Positions 11,414-23,200 of a DNA stretch of 60,000 nt are shown here, piece after piece; position 1 is the stretch's first letter; every line of letters begins with the position of its first letter. The translations under genes were made by a program, and so were the position numbers. Under the pieces are notes generated by a model, which did not search any database, had not been told where the DNA came from, and was given only the letters and a program-made list of their open reading frames with translations. This DNA comes from Hydractinia symbiolongicarpus (lineage: Eukaryota; Cnidaria; Hydrozoa; Anthoathecata; Hydractiniidae). The stretch covers positions 7,256,001 to 7,316,000 of the forward strand of contig NC_079887.1 in assembly GCF_029227915.1 (NCBI RefSeq), written 5' to 3'.

Positions 11414-12574
11414 ATGAGTCAACGACGTAAAACAAATCTGGTCACACAAACACACCAGCCAAACATTGTGCTTAGAATCGAGGCTGCAATCAAAGATAGC
11501 GACTTGCAAAAACTAAAATCCATATTGGAGGACAACCCTAACATATTGCACTATAAAAGCGAAGATGAGAGATCTTGGTTGCATTTGGCTTCAGCAGAAA
11601 GTAATGTTGAAATTGTTATTTATCTTGTTCAGAAAGGAATCGATGTTGATGTTTTGGATAAAACGAAGCGCATACCTTTGCATTACGCATGCGTAAATGA
11701 TAGATATCAAAACACACATACGCTTTGTAAGCTTGGCTCGAACGTTAATCAAAGTCAATCAGAAGGAAATACAGCACTCCACCACGCTGCCTTTTATAAC
11801 AGCGTCAATACAATCACAGAATTACTTCAACAAGGAGCTGATATAAATGCTCGTAACTTAAACGGAGAGACTGCTCTCCATTGGGCTGCTTATGAGAATA
11901 AGTCAGAAGCTGCCAAACTTTTGGTTCTAATGGGAATTAACAAGTTGGTTAAATCTATAGATAATTTTGAAACTGCATTTGGATATGCGAGAAGAAATGG
12001 ATTCGATGATGTTGCAGATGTGATAATAATGAATAGAAAAAGCACCGCGGAGGAGAACAAAATGTTAATAGCAGCGTATGAAACAGTAGATGCTAAAAAG
12101 GTTTTAAAGGAAAAAGAGGCAAAATGTGAGGAGCAGGAGAAGCAACTGCAACGCAAAAAGCTCAAGCTGGCCTTAGAGAGGAAGAGGTTATGCTTGAAGA
12201 GAGCAGAAACAAATAAAGTAGAAGCAGAATCCAAGCTGGAAGAAAAGCAAGAAATAAAATCTATTTGGCAAAAAGCTTTAGAGGCGGAACAAAAGAAATT
12301 GGAGACATCACACAAATTGATTGCCATGGAAAAAGTGAAAATAAAGAAATTTAACGATAACATAACAGTAGTAAAACAAAAATTGAAGAATTATTCTTAT
12401 AATGCAGAAATTGAGAAAATCAAAACAGCGACGAAAGAGTACGATGAAATTGCAAACGAAATTGACAACTTGGAAAGACAGTTGAAAGAAGATGATTTCG
12501 AAGGCGTACGTTCGAACGTAAACAAAAGAAAATTCAAGGTTGCTGTATCTGCAGTGCTAGCTACATTGCATTGA
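11414..12574 (+). CDS. Ankyrin-repeat protein with C-terminal coiled coil
   Basis: A single uninterrupted exon of 386 codons. The first true ATG is at 11414 (AAGATGAG, purine at -3). Residues about 20-206 hold six ankyrin repeats or degenerate repeats. The clearest are NTALHHAAFYNSVNTITELL (about 119-138) and GETALHWAAYENKSEAAKLL (151-170). Residues about 228-370 are Lys/Glu-rich with heptad character (KEKEAKCEEQEKQLQRKKLK), which predicts a long coiled coil. There is no signal peptide or membrane segment. Ankyrin repeats bind protein partners and the coiled coil suggests oligomerisation, so an intracellular adaptor is likely. I do not recognise a named orthologue. The lack of introns, unlike both neighbouring genes, may indicate a retrogene. 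Confidence 0.85.
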   Translation: MSQRRKTNLVTQTHQPNIVLRIEAAIKDSDLQKLKSILEDNPNILHYKSEDERSWLHLASAESNVEIVIYLVQKGIDVDVLDKTKRIPLHYACVNDRYQNTHTLCKLGSNVNQSQSEGNTALHHAAFYNSVNTITELLQQGADINARNLNGETALHWAAYENKSEAAKLLVLMGINKLVKSIDNFETAFGYARRNGFDDVADVIIMNRKSTAEENKMLIAAYETVDAKKVLKEKEAKCEEQEKQLQRKKLKLALERKRLCLKRAETNKVEAESKLEEKQEIKSIWQKALEAEQKKLETSHKLIAMEKVKIKKFNDNITVVKQKLKNYSYNAEIEKIKTATKEYDEIANEIDNLERQLKEDDFEGVRSNVNKRKFKVAVSAVLATLH

Positions 12575-14733
12575 GAACTTTTTTTTTTGTACTGTAAGAA
12601 CATCTGTGTATTAGCTCAGGTTCGATGTGCTTTTATTCCTTTTATGTTCTTCTAAAAAGGTTAAGACATTAGATATTTAGACAAGAAGATAGTAGTAATA
12701 TAGTATGGTTAAATTTACAAACGATAACAGAGAGATGTTAAAAAAAGTCCCCTTATTGTAAAAACATACATGTAACTACACTAGTAAAAAGAAAAAGAAA
12801 ATTAAAATAATTTTTTCTTAATACTTTTAATTTACGATGGATTTAAGCTGACCATCTTCTTAATATGTCCTTAACTTTTCACAATTTCCGCCTCAACGTT
12901 CTTATAAACTAAGTTCTTATAAAAAAATCTGTATTTGTTAGATATAACGATGTCTTACCTTATGGTGTGCTGTTATGCAATGTTTTCAGTGTCAATCATT
13001 TCTTTTTAACATTACGGGCGAATAAATTTTCGCGATTCTGTGTTTTCCCGCTTAACATGCAACGAATTTTAATTGGCTGCTAAAAAAGTACAATAGTGTA
13101 GATTTCTTGGTGGGGAGAATTTAAAAAGGTTTTTCGTTTTAAATTTGAATTCGCAATGTCAGTTTCAATACAATCAGAGAAGATTGTCCAACACATAGCG
13201 CGCTTTTAATTAAAACTCAATTCAAAATTCCGTCCTTGACCTAACAAATCTGACATACAGTGGAATCTCTCTACCTCGACTACTCTCTATCTCGAACTTC
13301 TCTCTATATTGAACTAAAGTCTCGGTCCCTTTGTGGTCCGCCTAAGGTATTTTTCTTTCCTTATCTCGAACTTTCTCTATTTCGAACAAATTTTTTGGTC
13401 CCTTGCGAGTTCGAGATAGAGAGATTCCACTGTAGTTAATCCAACATCGTCTCCAGGGAATAAATATCCTGTCATACGCTAGATTTTAAGACAAAATTTG
13501 TCGATCTGCACGGATTATAAACATCTGGAGAACCTTCTGCTAAAGACATCAACCCATTAACCCATTTCAGAGGGATACAAAAGGACATTGGGAGAAAAAC
13601 CGTAAACTTGTAAATTTTGCGTGGCTGTACAAAGTCAACAGACAGGTTTTGATGATAAAAATGTTTAGCAGTTCAAGTAAGAGGCATCTTGCTCAACTAG
13701 TAAACATTTATAAATAGTTGTGTTTATGTCAAAAAGTGGTACTGTCCAAGCCAATCGAAACGTTGAAACACATTCTTTTATTTTAGGTCACAGGTACCTG
13801 AAGTACTGTAGGATTTTTCATAATTATAAATCTTCGCAAATGATCGAATGAATTAAATTTAGTAGAACTAAAAAAGTCAATTCAATCATTCAGTTAATGA
13901 TAGATTAGTTCGCGTTTTCCAGTAAATGAGCGTGTGCCTCAATAAATATAAGAAAATTGTATTCTTCAGTAGGTTATCTACCTTAAACGCCAAGGCTACA
14001 AACAGCAAAGCATAGTGAGACAAGGTAGCCAAATACAAAGTACGATGCCATTTTTCTCAAATTTTTAGGTCTTTGGTGTGGGTTTTTTCGTATTAGACTT
14101 TTTGTGCAAAATTGACATCAACAATTGTCACAAATTTTGAGTGCATTTTGAGTGACAAATTTAAAAAAGGAAAATGAAAACTGCCTTTATGTTTGACCAT
14201 TTCTTTAACACAAATAAAATAAAAAATAAATAAAAAAACGTAATGAAAAAATAAAAAACAACAACAAAAAACAAAAATAGTTCTCTAAAAATTGCAGCCG
14301 TGAATAGAATAAATGAAAACGAGGCTATTATAATAGGCCGTTAAATATAAATAATATAATTTTTTTTCTGTAAAATAAAAATTCATTCAAAAAGAACGAT
14401 AAAGATTCAAATCTACATTCGCCTAAATTAGAAATTTTTGCATATGATAAGATTCCGACAGTGTTAGAGCAAGGATCCATTACATGACTGATTTGTTAAC
14501 AAAATCATAAAAACTATTATGATGAATGATATGGCAAACTGGAAAAACGGATTATATAAAAAAAGAGGAATTCAGAATTACAAGCAGTTTATAACTACAC
14601 TCGATCCGTATGTTTCACCAAATTTAAAAATATTGTTTATATACATATCTCTAGTCTCGATTATTCAGCTTCCCTCAGTTATTAATATTTCAGTTCTCTG
14701 AACTTCGGGTCGACATTCAAGATTACCTCGTAG
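12575..14733. other. Intergenic region between convergent genes
   Basis: Lies between the 3' end of the ankyrin gene (plus) and the 3' end of the FERM-PDZ gene (minus). It contains a possible ATTAAA at 12801 and one MITE at 13258-13432. A very A-rich segment runs from about 14210 to 14280. No protein-tyrosine-phosphatase exon or other coding exon was seen on the minus strand here. Confidence 0.55.
13258..13432. mobile_element. Pogo/Tigger-like MITE, 175 bp, TA target duplication
   Basis: Terminal inverted repeats CAGTGGAATCTCTCTA and TAGAGAGATTCCACTG are perfect over 16 bases and are flanked by TA on both sides (13256-13257 and 13433-13434). The interior keeps further inverted symmetry: TATCTCGAACTT recurs, and the right side has GAGTTCGAGATAGAGAG. 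There is no open frame, so it is non-autonomous. TIRs beginning CAGT and TA duplications are typical of the Tc1/mariner-pogo group. The family assignment is by that resemblance only. Confidence 0.8.
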
Positions 14734-17221
14734 CTATAGCCCGACATGAAAGGAGGCGGACTGACTAGGATACGTTTGATCAAACGTCGATCTTTTAGCC
14801 AGCAATTGAACTTCTGACGGGCATGCGCGTAAAATGGTTATCACGTCTTTAGAAGATAAGTGAGACACTGGTTTTCCATTGATCTAACAAAAACGTAAAA
14901 AAGTAAAGATGAACAATAGAGGTCGAATTTGTGACCGCCTGCCAATATTTACCATTATGGTCAGGTGTGGAAATGTTTGAAGCAGAATGCATATGGTACA
15001 TCAAGCAAGGTTGACAGAAGACAGCGTGTGATTCTCCTTACCAGCTGGGAAATCGGATAAGTTAAAAGGAGAGAGAGGTTGAGAAGAATAACGCTGGATA
15101 GCAAACATATTTTTGGCGAATGAAATACCTGTGGCGCTTACTGATACCAATACTGGCTATTATTGTTTGCTCACGTGGTCAATATTGTAACTCACGGAAA
15201 CAAATATAGTTAAAATCTACACAGTGTTAAGGTAACATCTTGTGACGATTGTTGTTTTTAATGGCTTTGTAATGACTGACCAATTGAATTCGGGGTTTGG
15301 TTTGAAAAATTCTCAGCTTTAATCAAAATAACATTAGTCTTGATGACCTTTTAAGAAAATTGCGCATGCTTAGTTAGCTACATCACTTTGAAATTTTCAC
15401 AGATAAAAAAAATTCAGTTTTCCAAATTATTAAGCACATTGCTTATACCTGAACAAAAAACTGATTTAAAAAAGTTCGTTTTACCAATGCAATCTTTATT
15501 GAATTAACTTACTTCTAGTATAACATCTCCAACGCGGAGTTGACCGGATTCGTCAGCAGCTGTACCGGGTGCTATTTTTTTTATGGTAACAGGATCTACG
15601 ATGGATAAAAACATGATTGATAAAAAGATGCACAATGTCAACATTAAGTTTCTGTAATTGTTGTGATAGAGATAGAAAAGAAATCATCTCAACAACACGT
15701 GAATTATTGCGGAGAGAGAGCCATTGCTCAAACGGAGGTATTTTTCTCGTTCCCATAAATATATTAGAGCGTGACAAATTTCCGCGTTTCCCCCTAGTAC
15801 GTGAAATTTTGATGAAAACGTGGGCGTTTTTGACCCACTTACCCAAATATTTTTTATGGTCATTTCTTCCGTGAAAATCTGGTTGGTCGAGACACGCCGT
15901 TTTCAGTTAAGATCAGGTCGGCACAGAGCTTTAGCCACGGTCACTCTTACTAATATCACGTGACATTTCTCCAGATACATAGCGCTTGAAATGAAAATTG
16001 CGTTGATATGGCCATTTGGCTTGTTGGTCGTAATGGACGGAAGGGCATTTTCAAGAAACGAAGAAAGGGTATGTTTAGCTAGCTAATATATCACTATTTT
16101 TTTACATCTTCGCCTTTTTCGCACCTAAAGCTAGCTAGCATAAAACTGCCGACTTAGCTGGAATAATAATAGAACTTAGATAGCATATAGCTATAGCTAC
16201 CTAGCTACTTCTTGTTTGCTCATTTTTATGCTAACTAGCTAGCATAAAAAAGAGCAAACAGTGCCATATAGCTACCATAATACACTAGCTACAAAGCTAG
16301 CATAAAATTAACTACTTAACTGGGATAAAACTACCAATGTAGCTAACATAAAATTAGCTATTTTTGCTAGCATAAAATCAGCTACATAATAGCAGCATAG
16401 AAAAATTCTTTTGGACAGATTTTCTAACTATACATATACTACACTAGTGAGTGAGATAATTCTACTCTGTAGGAATGTCCCATCACATAGCTTGTTCTAG
16501 CTACAATCATCCACAAAATTTCTTGTCTCTGCTGGCAATTTTATTCCAAAAACCAAGAACTAAAAAGTTTAGAAAGTCAGCAAAAAAAGAACATACCTAG
16601 CTAGCTAGATATTTTGCAGATAGTACGTTCATAAAGGTATGTCACGTGTAATCGTTTACCTTGCTGAGTCACAAAGGTCAGTGTTAAACATGAGGGGGAA
16701 TGGAGAGCCACGTTTTTGTGGATGATTGTAGTTATATATATATTGTACGCACGTCCAGGAAATGTTTCATCAAATCGAAGATGAAACCGTTTGATCGATA
16801 CCATGAAGCACGTGGGAAGTTTGTTTTTTATACGATTCATTATACGATTCAATTGAGAGGGGCATCTAAAATTTTTTGCTTGCGAACATAGGGGACTCAG
16901 TCCCACGCTCCGCAACACTTTCTATACTAGTTTATATTCACTTCTGTTGAACAACAAGCGTTTCTAATAACGTCGAACAGTGACTGTTGTAAAACTGTTG
17001 TGCAATCAAGAATAGGTTAATGGAAACAAAGTTTTAACAGTCAAATCATAGAGACATAGAGGGGAGCTGCGTATTGAACGTAACCTCAACTTGTTCTGCA
17101 CCCTTTTAAGTCAATTGAATATAGATTATGTACTTACTTTCAGGGCTGCCTCCTCCAGCAAGGTTCATACCTAGTCCTCTAGAATCTTTAAATAGAGTCA
17201 CTTCGTATATATATTCTCCAG
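14734..17221 (-). CDS. PDZ9 exons and C-terminus
   Basis: Exons 17138-17221 (84), 15513-15595 (83) and 14734-14883 (150, including TAG). They read EYIYEVTLFKDSRGLGMNLA, NPVTIKKIAPGTAADESGQ with RVGDVILE, and INGKPVSHLSSKDVITILRA. The intron positions differ from PDZ1-8: the second and third cuts fall before VTI and after VILE. The tail after the domain is about 25 residues and ends HVGL, a possible PDZ-binding C-terminus (hydrophobic at 0 and -2). Helix B starts with Ser. Confidence 0.9.
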
Positions 17222-20200
17222 CTAGATCGAAAAAAAATGCAATGGGAAAACAAAGAACAACAGCAGAAACAAATGGTCACGATGAAGATAAAGCCAAAAC
17301 AAAAATAGCTATCAACAAAAAGACAGCAACAAAAACAACATTAACAAACACATCAGTAACAAGAACACGATGACGAAAACGACGACAAAACAAAAAAACG
17401 ACAAGTCGACGGCAAGGATAAACACAACAACAACAGCAGTTGTTGGATTTACCTTTTGTCGAAGAGTTTGGAGCTATGTTAAATCTTGAGGCGAGAGGAA
17501 CTGGTATGGCGTTGCTTGATGTTATAGGCGCTGCGTTAAAACGAGAAGCTAACGAAACAGGAATAGAGTTAGTCGATGGCACGCTAGATATTTGATCGTG
17601 AAGATTGTTAACGTGTTGCGCGGGTGCTGGTGCAGAGTTGACATCTCTTCCGGAATAAGTTGGACTGTCGTGTTCCGCGCGTGTTGGGGCGGAGTTTGTG
17701 TCTCTTCTCACATGAGTAAGACTCTCGTGCCGCGCGTGTGAGGACGAATTGTTTACATCTTTTCTCATATGCGTCGGACTCTCGCTATAACGATCGTCGC
17801 TGTGAACAGGCTGAACCATCCCTGAATAGTCACCTTGTTTACGCTTGTTACTATGAGAATGTGACACGGATGTCAAATTACCAGAATCATTATCAGTAGT
17901 CCCATTGTCATTCAGACTTATCCACTGGAGTCCAGCAGGTTTCTTTTTCGATTCGTGACCATTATGATCTACCGTGCTAAGATTTTGCTCACTTATAGAC
18001 GGAACGGTAAAAGTTTCATTCGTTGTCGGTGACACGATAGTCATCGCTTCTCCTCGATGGCCGCTCGACATTCCACGTGTTTGAACCTTCACTATTCCAC
18101 CGTATTCGGTTGACGGCTTACGGTTTGCTTCTGAAGAAGTCTTAGTGTTAAAGGAGGATTCCTGATTATCGCTCACACTACCATCCGAATTAGGGTCATC
18201 GATTGTTGTGTGATGGAAGTTATCAGTTGTCGTGTAATTACTTCCATTGGCTTCGTTTGCTAACATTGGATTAGTTGTTATCGACATCTGCTTAATTTGC
18301 TGCACGTCTGGTCTACCATGTTGTAAACAAACAACGTTGTTTGACGTTACGTTGCCGTTGGAAACAAACGAACTTCCCTCTTGTTGGACAGACTCTTGAT
18401 ATGTGGAAATTAATCCAGCATTTTCCCGGAACTGTCGATTAGAATCACGCACGTTATCGCGAAGATCGTGTATTTCGTGAACATTACGGTTGTCCCGATT
18501 TTTCCCGAATATTATCGATGAAACAGGTCCCATGGGTATCCGAGACTGTACAGGTTTAGCTTGGCTGGAAGCAACAGACTTGGAAAAATGTTGCAGAAAC
18601 TTTTGTGGCGAATCCTCGTGAACTTCATTATTCATGATAGTTCTCATGGGACCTTCAATCAGCGAGAGGGGACCAGTTTCACTAACTGGTTGGTGTAGAA
18701 TCCCGTTTCCAACATGGTATGGTGGCTCATGCGAGGAACTGTTCTGAGAGGTTGTTTTCTCTAACGAGAATTGTCTTTGAATCATGGACGGTATTCGAGT
18801 CGAAACCGGGCTTCCCTGTACATTATGTTGAACGGACACTGGTGCACCATGCTGGATTGTAGTCATTCCATCACTTCGCCCAGTTTGATGCAGGGGCGAC
18901 TGGTTGGCTAATTTTAATTGTTGTTGTTCAAGACGTTTAAAAGCACTTTCTCTAGATGGTATACCATTAGCGTGGTGTCGGGGCGGCACAGAGGGCGCAA
19001 CGCCATGAAAGAGAGGAAACACAAACTGTTGAGTCGTGGTTGGGGATGAAGTTTGGTGTTGAGCTGGTGAGGAATGCGTTGGCCGAGCTTTGCGCTTTAA
19101 AAAGAAAAGCATACAAGCAAATGACTAAATGAGTAAATAAATAAATAAACAACGTGATAAACACAGAACAATTAGAGGGATAACATCATAAAAATAGTAG
19201 TTTATATCACCAGATTTGTTAGTATGTATGCTAGCTTTTTATATAACGAGACTTAAAGGGGCTACAACACAATTCTATTATTAATGTTATTATTATTATT
19301 ATTATTATTGTTGACGTCAGCAAGGATCTGTCAAGAGACAAAATATTTTTTCTTGGAAATTTGTTTTTACGTTGCCTCTATTGTGTAGAGCTTAAAGCGC
19401 TGATCAGGAAAATGTATATGATCATGTGCTTTTGATGAGCAGTTAATGAAGATATAAGGGTTTAAAAATTTTGCTGACGTCAGCAATGGCCCCCTAATTT
19501 TTTTTAGTAACTTGTATACCTTTTGTATACCGCCTTCCTCGTATAGATCTTGAAACGCTGATCAAGAAAATGTATAGGATCATGTACTTTTGACAAACGG
19601 TTACGAAAATATTGAGTTTCAAAAGTTATTTGATGACGTCATCAACCCGTTCATACCTAGTTACCCATACGGTGAAAAATCTTTGACGTCACCGCCTCGT
19701 TTCCAAGTTATTGGACCTTAAAGTTTTAAATGCACAGTAGTGGCTTCATTAACTTAATATAAGATATTGACGATATATAAGATATATGTAATGTTATCTA
19801 AAAGTTAAAAAAAATATAAGATATTGACGTTAAAGTAGTGTTATTGACGTCGCGCCGTAACGTCAGAAAATTTAACATTTTAGACATAACTTTTTTGGCT
19901 ACATCAAAGGAAAATGAACTTATCCACTTTGGCTGTTACAAACAGACACAGTCTCTGTATTATCATAAGAGATTATTATTATTATTATTATTATTATTTC
20001 GAATATTTATACAGGATAGTATTTTCAGTAGTATAAAATACACTGTTTTCAAAAAGGTCCTGTTAAATATAAAAATAAAGCGAGGTACTTACCAAGATAG
20101 AAGAAAGAGTAAGAAAAAAAAACTGGGCAAAAAAGTCTCAAAACCTCAGAAAAAGAAGACCACTATCAGATCAAAATCAAAAGTTCAAAATCACTAAGCC

Positions 20201-23200
20201 CGAATGGCGTGTAATAAACGGACCACTCAAAAAGTCAAGGTGCAAGAAATTTTACACACTTTAGAACCACATAGACGTCTAGACAACCTGTTTATAAATA
20301 ATAAACGAACCACTCAGCCCGTGTGCAAGAAATTTTACACACTTTAGAACCACATAGACGTCTAGACAGCCTGTTTATGAATAATTAATTTTTCATGATG
20401 AATTTGCTACTTTTTTATTTTTATTTTCTAAAAAAAAGAAAATGTTCCTTCAGTGCTCTTTTTGGTAGTAAAATAAGTTACAGTCTGTAAAATAAAAAGA
20501 AAGTTTTGACAAGGGAACAGAGAGAACTCCAAGTTTTTGTTAAAAAAGGCTAGAGGTATTAATAACCCTTAAAAAGGTAATTATTACCTCTAAAAAAAAT
20601 TTTTAAGTCATTGTTGTTGCTTAGACTGGCTTTATGTACAATAACTTATATGTTTCTATGCAAAATTTTGAAGGATATAGCTAGTTTAAGTTAAAAGCAA
20701 GGTAAGTACTTATATCGAATAAATCATGGATATCCAATATATGAAAAACAATATTTACTGCCCTTATTATGTCTCTATTGACTTATAAGTTAACAATATT
20801 ATATCTTATAGAAATTTTATAGAGTATTTATCTATTTTAATTATTTATCTATTACTTTTTCTATTAATTATAAGTAGTTATATTTATAAAAAAAGATTGG
20901 TAGCTATGAAACTTTCAATATAAATAGAAACTACATCTTCACTTTATTAAACAGACCGAGGTAAAACAATCGGTTAAACTCAACCAATCAGATTAGAGAT
21001 CTATGTTAATACGAAAATTTATAATAATGTATGTCATGGCAAATACGATTTGGAAATTATGCATATTAACCTAGCCTAGTTAATCTAAGTTTTCTTTGAA
21101 GATATAAAATCCAAGTTTTTTTCAAATAAAAGCTTTGACGCAAACAAATCTCAGAGCAAATCCCAAAACTTACTCTCTTAAATAATACAGAAATTAATTA
21201 TACTTGGTCAGGTGAGTGAGGCCATTCGCGCTAACTAATCATAAAGCGCGGTCAGTATTCTGACTGCAGAAAAATTGTTTGACATGCAGCGCAATTTTCC
21301 CCACCTTAACTATTTCCGATATACACTAGTGATAATATCCGGCGTCGAAATGCCTGAATAAGATAAAAATGAGAATAAGTAAATAAGAAGTTGCTTAATG
21401 ATACAGAGACAGACAATAAAACAGAATCTCCTATAAATGACCCTATTTTCGTGATCAAATGTTTTCGTAAACAATTCGTGTTTCCGTAGCAGAGCTTTCA
21501 TACGACGGATATATTAATATAGAGGTAAAATATAGCCAATTTTTGTCTTGCTTTTAAAGATATAGAAATAAAATGACGAAGTAAGATTGGTGGCGAGTGG
21601 CCTAGTGGTTATAGATTTTGCTTCGTAACCACAAGGTCCGTGGTTCGGTCCACAGCGCGGGCATGTTCAGCAAGTATCTTTACTACAGCTACGGATCAAC
21701 CCATGCCATGTGAATGAAATTGGGTAGGTAATGCCTGTGTATACTTAATGTATACATTCCGAACACAGGACCCACATTGATAACAGTGTTTCAAACACTG
21801 AAGTGGCTATATCCTGTATAAAATTTAGGAATAATAATAATGAGTTTATTATTTATCGCAAAGATATCACAAATAATTAGATTTCAGTACGTTTTCACAC
21901 AGTAAGGTCTGTTATATATGTATATATAGTACGGTTTTAGAAACATTTAAAATTTAACATTTTAAATAATTAACATCTTTATTATTATTACATGTATTTA
22001 TTATTCTTTATCATTAACTGTTTTTATTTTTATTATCATAGTTCTATTAATAAAAATATAAAGTTATATTAACTTAAATATATTTAAGAGTTTAAAAAAT
22101 TCAATACTTTAACAAGTTTAATCTCTCTCGTCATTTCTCTGTGTACATGCACCCATACTCCGCTGTTGAAAAGTCTCCTTTCACACTATGCAATTACATT
22201 TGATTTTCAGGTCTTTTATATAAGTAAAACAACCTCGGAATATGTCTAAAAATATTTAAAATTATACTTTAGAGCAAGTTAATATGTTTATGCACCACGA
22301 AAAGAATAAAAATAAGTTATACGTAAAATATTTTGATAACTTTTCGCATCTTGTAATAATAAAACTATTTATCATTTTCAGCTTGATTCTGTGAATCTTG
22401 TTGACTATTTTTACGCCCATCATCAGAGGCGGCGTTTTATTTGCAAAGATCTGAAAACACCTGGCATTGTGTGTTTGTTAATAGACGTTAAAGGAAGAGG
22501 TTAAATACTTCGTTTTAGGCTTACTTAAGACATAATCAGAGACAACCGTGCTTAACTTACCACGCTTTTGCTGACTGGCTGTTTGTACCGCTCCAACACA
22601 AATGTAGCAGTCGGCGCACTGTTCTTTAATAGTTCCGTCGCTTGTTGACGTGTAAAACCGTCTAGCGATACGCCGTCCATCTCGACAACTCTATCGCCTA
22701 TGCACAAAAAGGTAGTAAAATCTACTATGTTCACATAACTACGACGAGAACAACGACTACGAAAAATAAAAATTGATGACATACACAACAAAAAAAACGG
22801 CGACACAAAAAATGATGAATTGGGAATTTTCCGTAGACCAACAGATCTGGTCCGGAATTTTATTTCACCCCTGCGTGTAAAGCTAAGAAGTTCACTGTGA
22901 GAATAGAAACATCAAAGAAAACATGCAAGACTCATGTATAATGACAGAACTTTTCCGAAAAAAACTCGGAAAAACAGTTTCAACAATTTCACCCCGAAAA
23001 GAAAGTTCAGCTTTTTTGGATGTTAGTTTTTTCGCCTGTTCAAATCCTAAATGACGGCGACGAAAACCATAAACGACTTCGATAAAAACACCATCTACGC
23101 CAAGATGTTCGAATTAAAAATGTTAGAAAAGCAAAATCTATTTTCGTTTACAACTCACTACTTACCAATTAATATACGCCCGTCTTTTTCAGCTGCGCCA

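Larger units (their letters stand above)
19095..22560 (-). other. 3.5 kb intron between PDZ8 and the linker exon
   Basis: Repeat-filled. It holds an ATT microsatellite (19279-19308), an imperfect tandem repeat with TGACGTCA (19310-19700), a second ATT run (19966-19998), a partly duplicated dispersed repeat (20202-20493) and a SINE (21588-21845). The rest is A/T-rich with no exon-like frame. Confidence 0.6.

Noticed and set aside
12575-14733. A tyrosine-phosphatase domain downstream of PDZ9
   Set aside because: No HCxxGxxR-type signature or suitable exon on the minus strand; the frame ends in TAG right after PDZ9.
16601-16918. 105-codon minus frame in the PDZ9 intron
   Set aside because: No family resemblance, poor splice context, and the flanking exons join in phase without it.
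17277-17452. Continuation of the linker frame past the donor
   Set aside because: It reads Cys, Val and Phe runs from a CAA-type repeat. A good donor at 17453 and the phase of the PDZ9 exon show that it is intron.
19838-20197. 119-codon plus frame with a poly-Leu stretch
   Set aside because: The Leu run is the ATT microsatellite and the rest is Lys-rich A-tract coding. It is antisense inside an intron.
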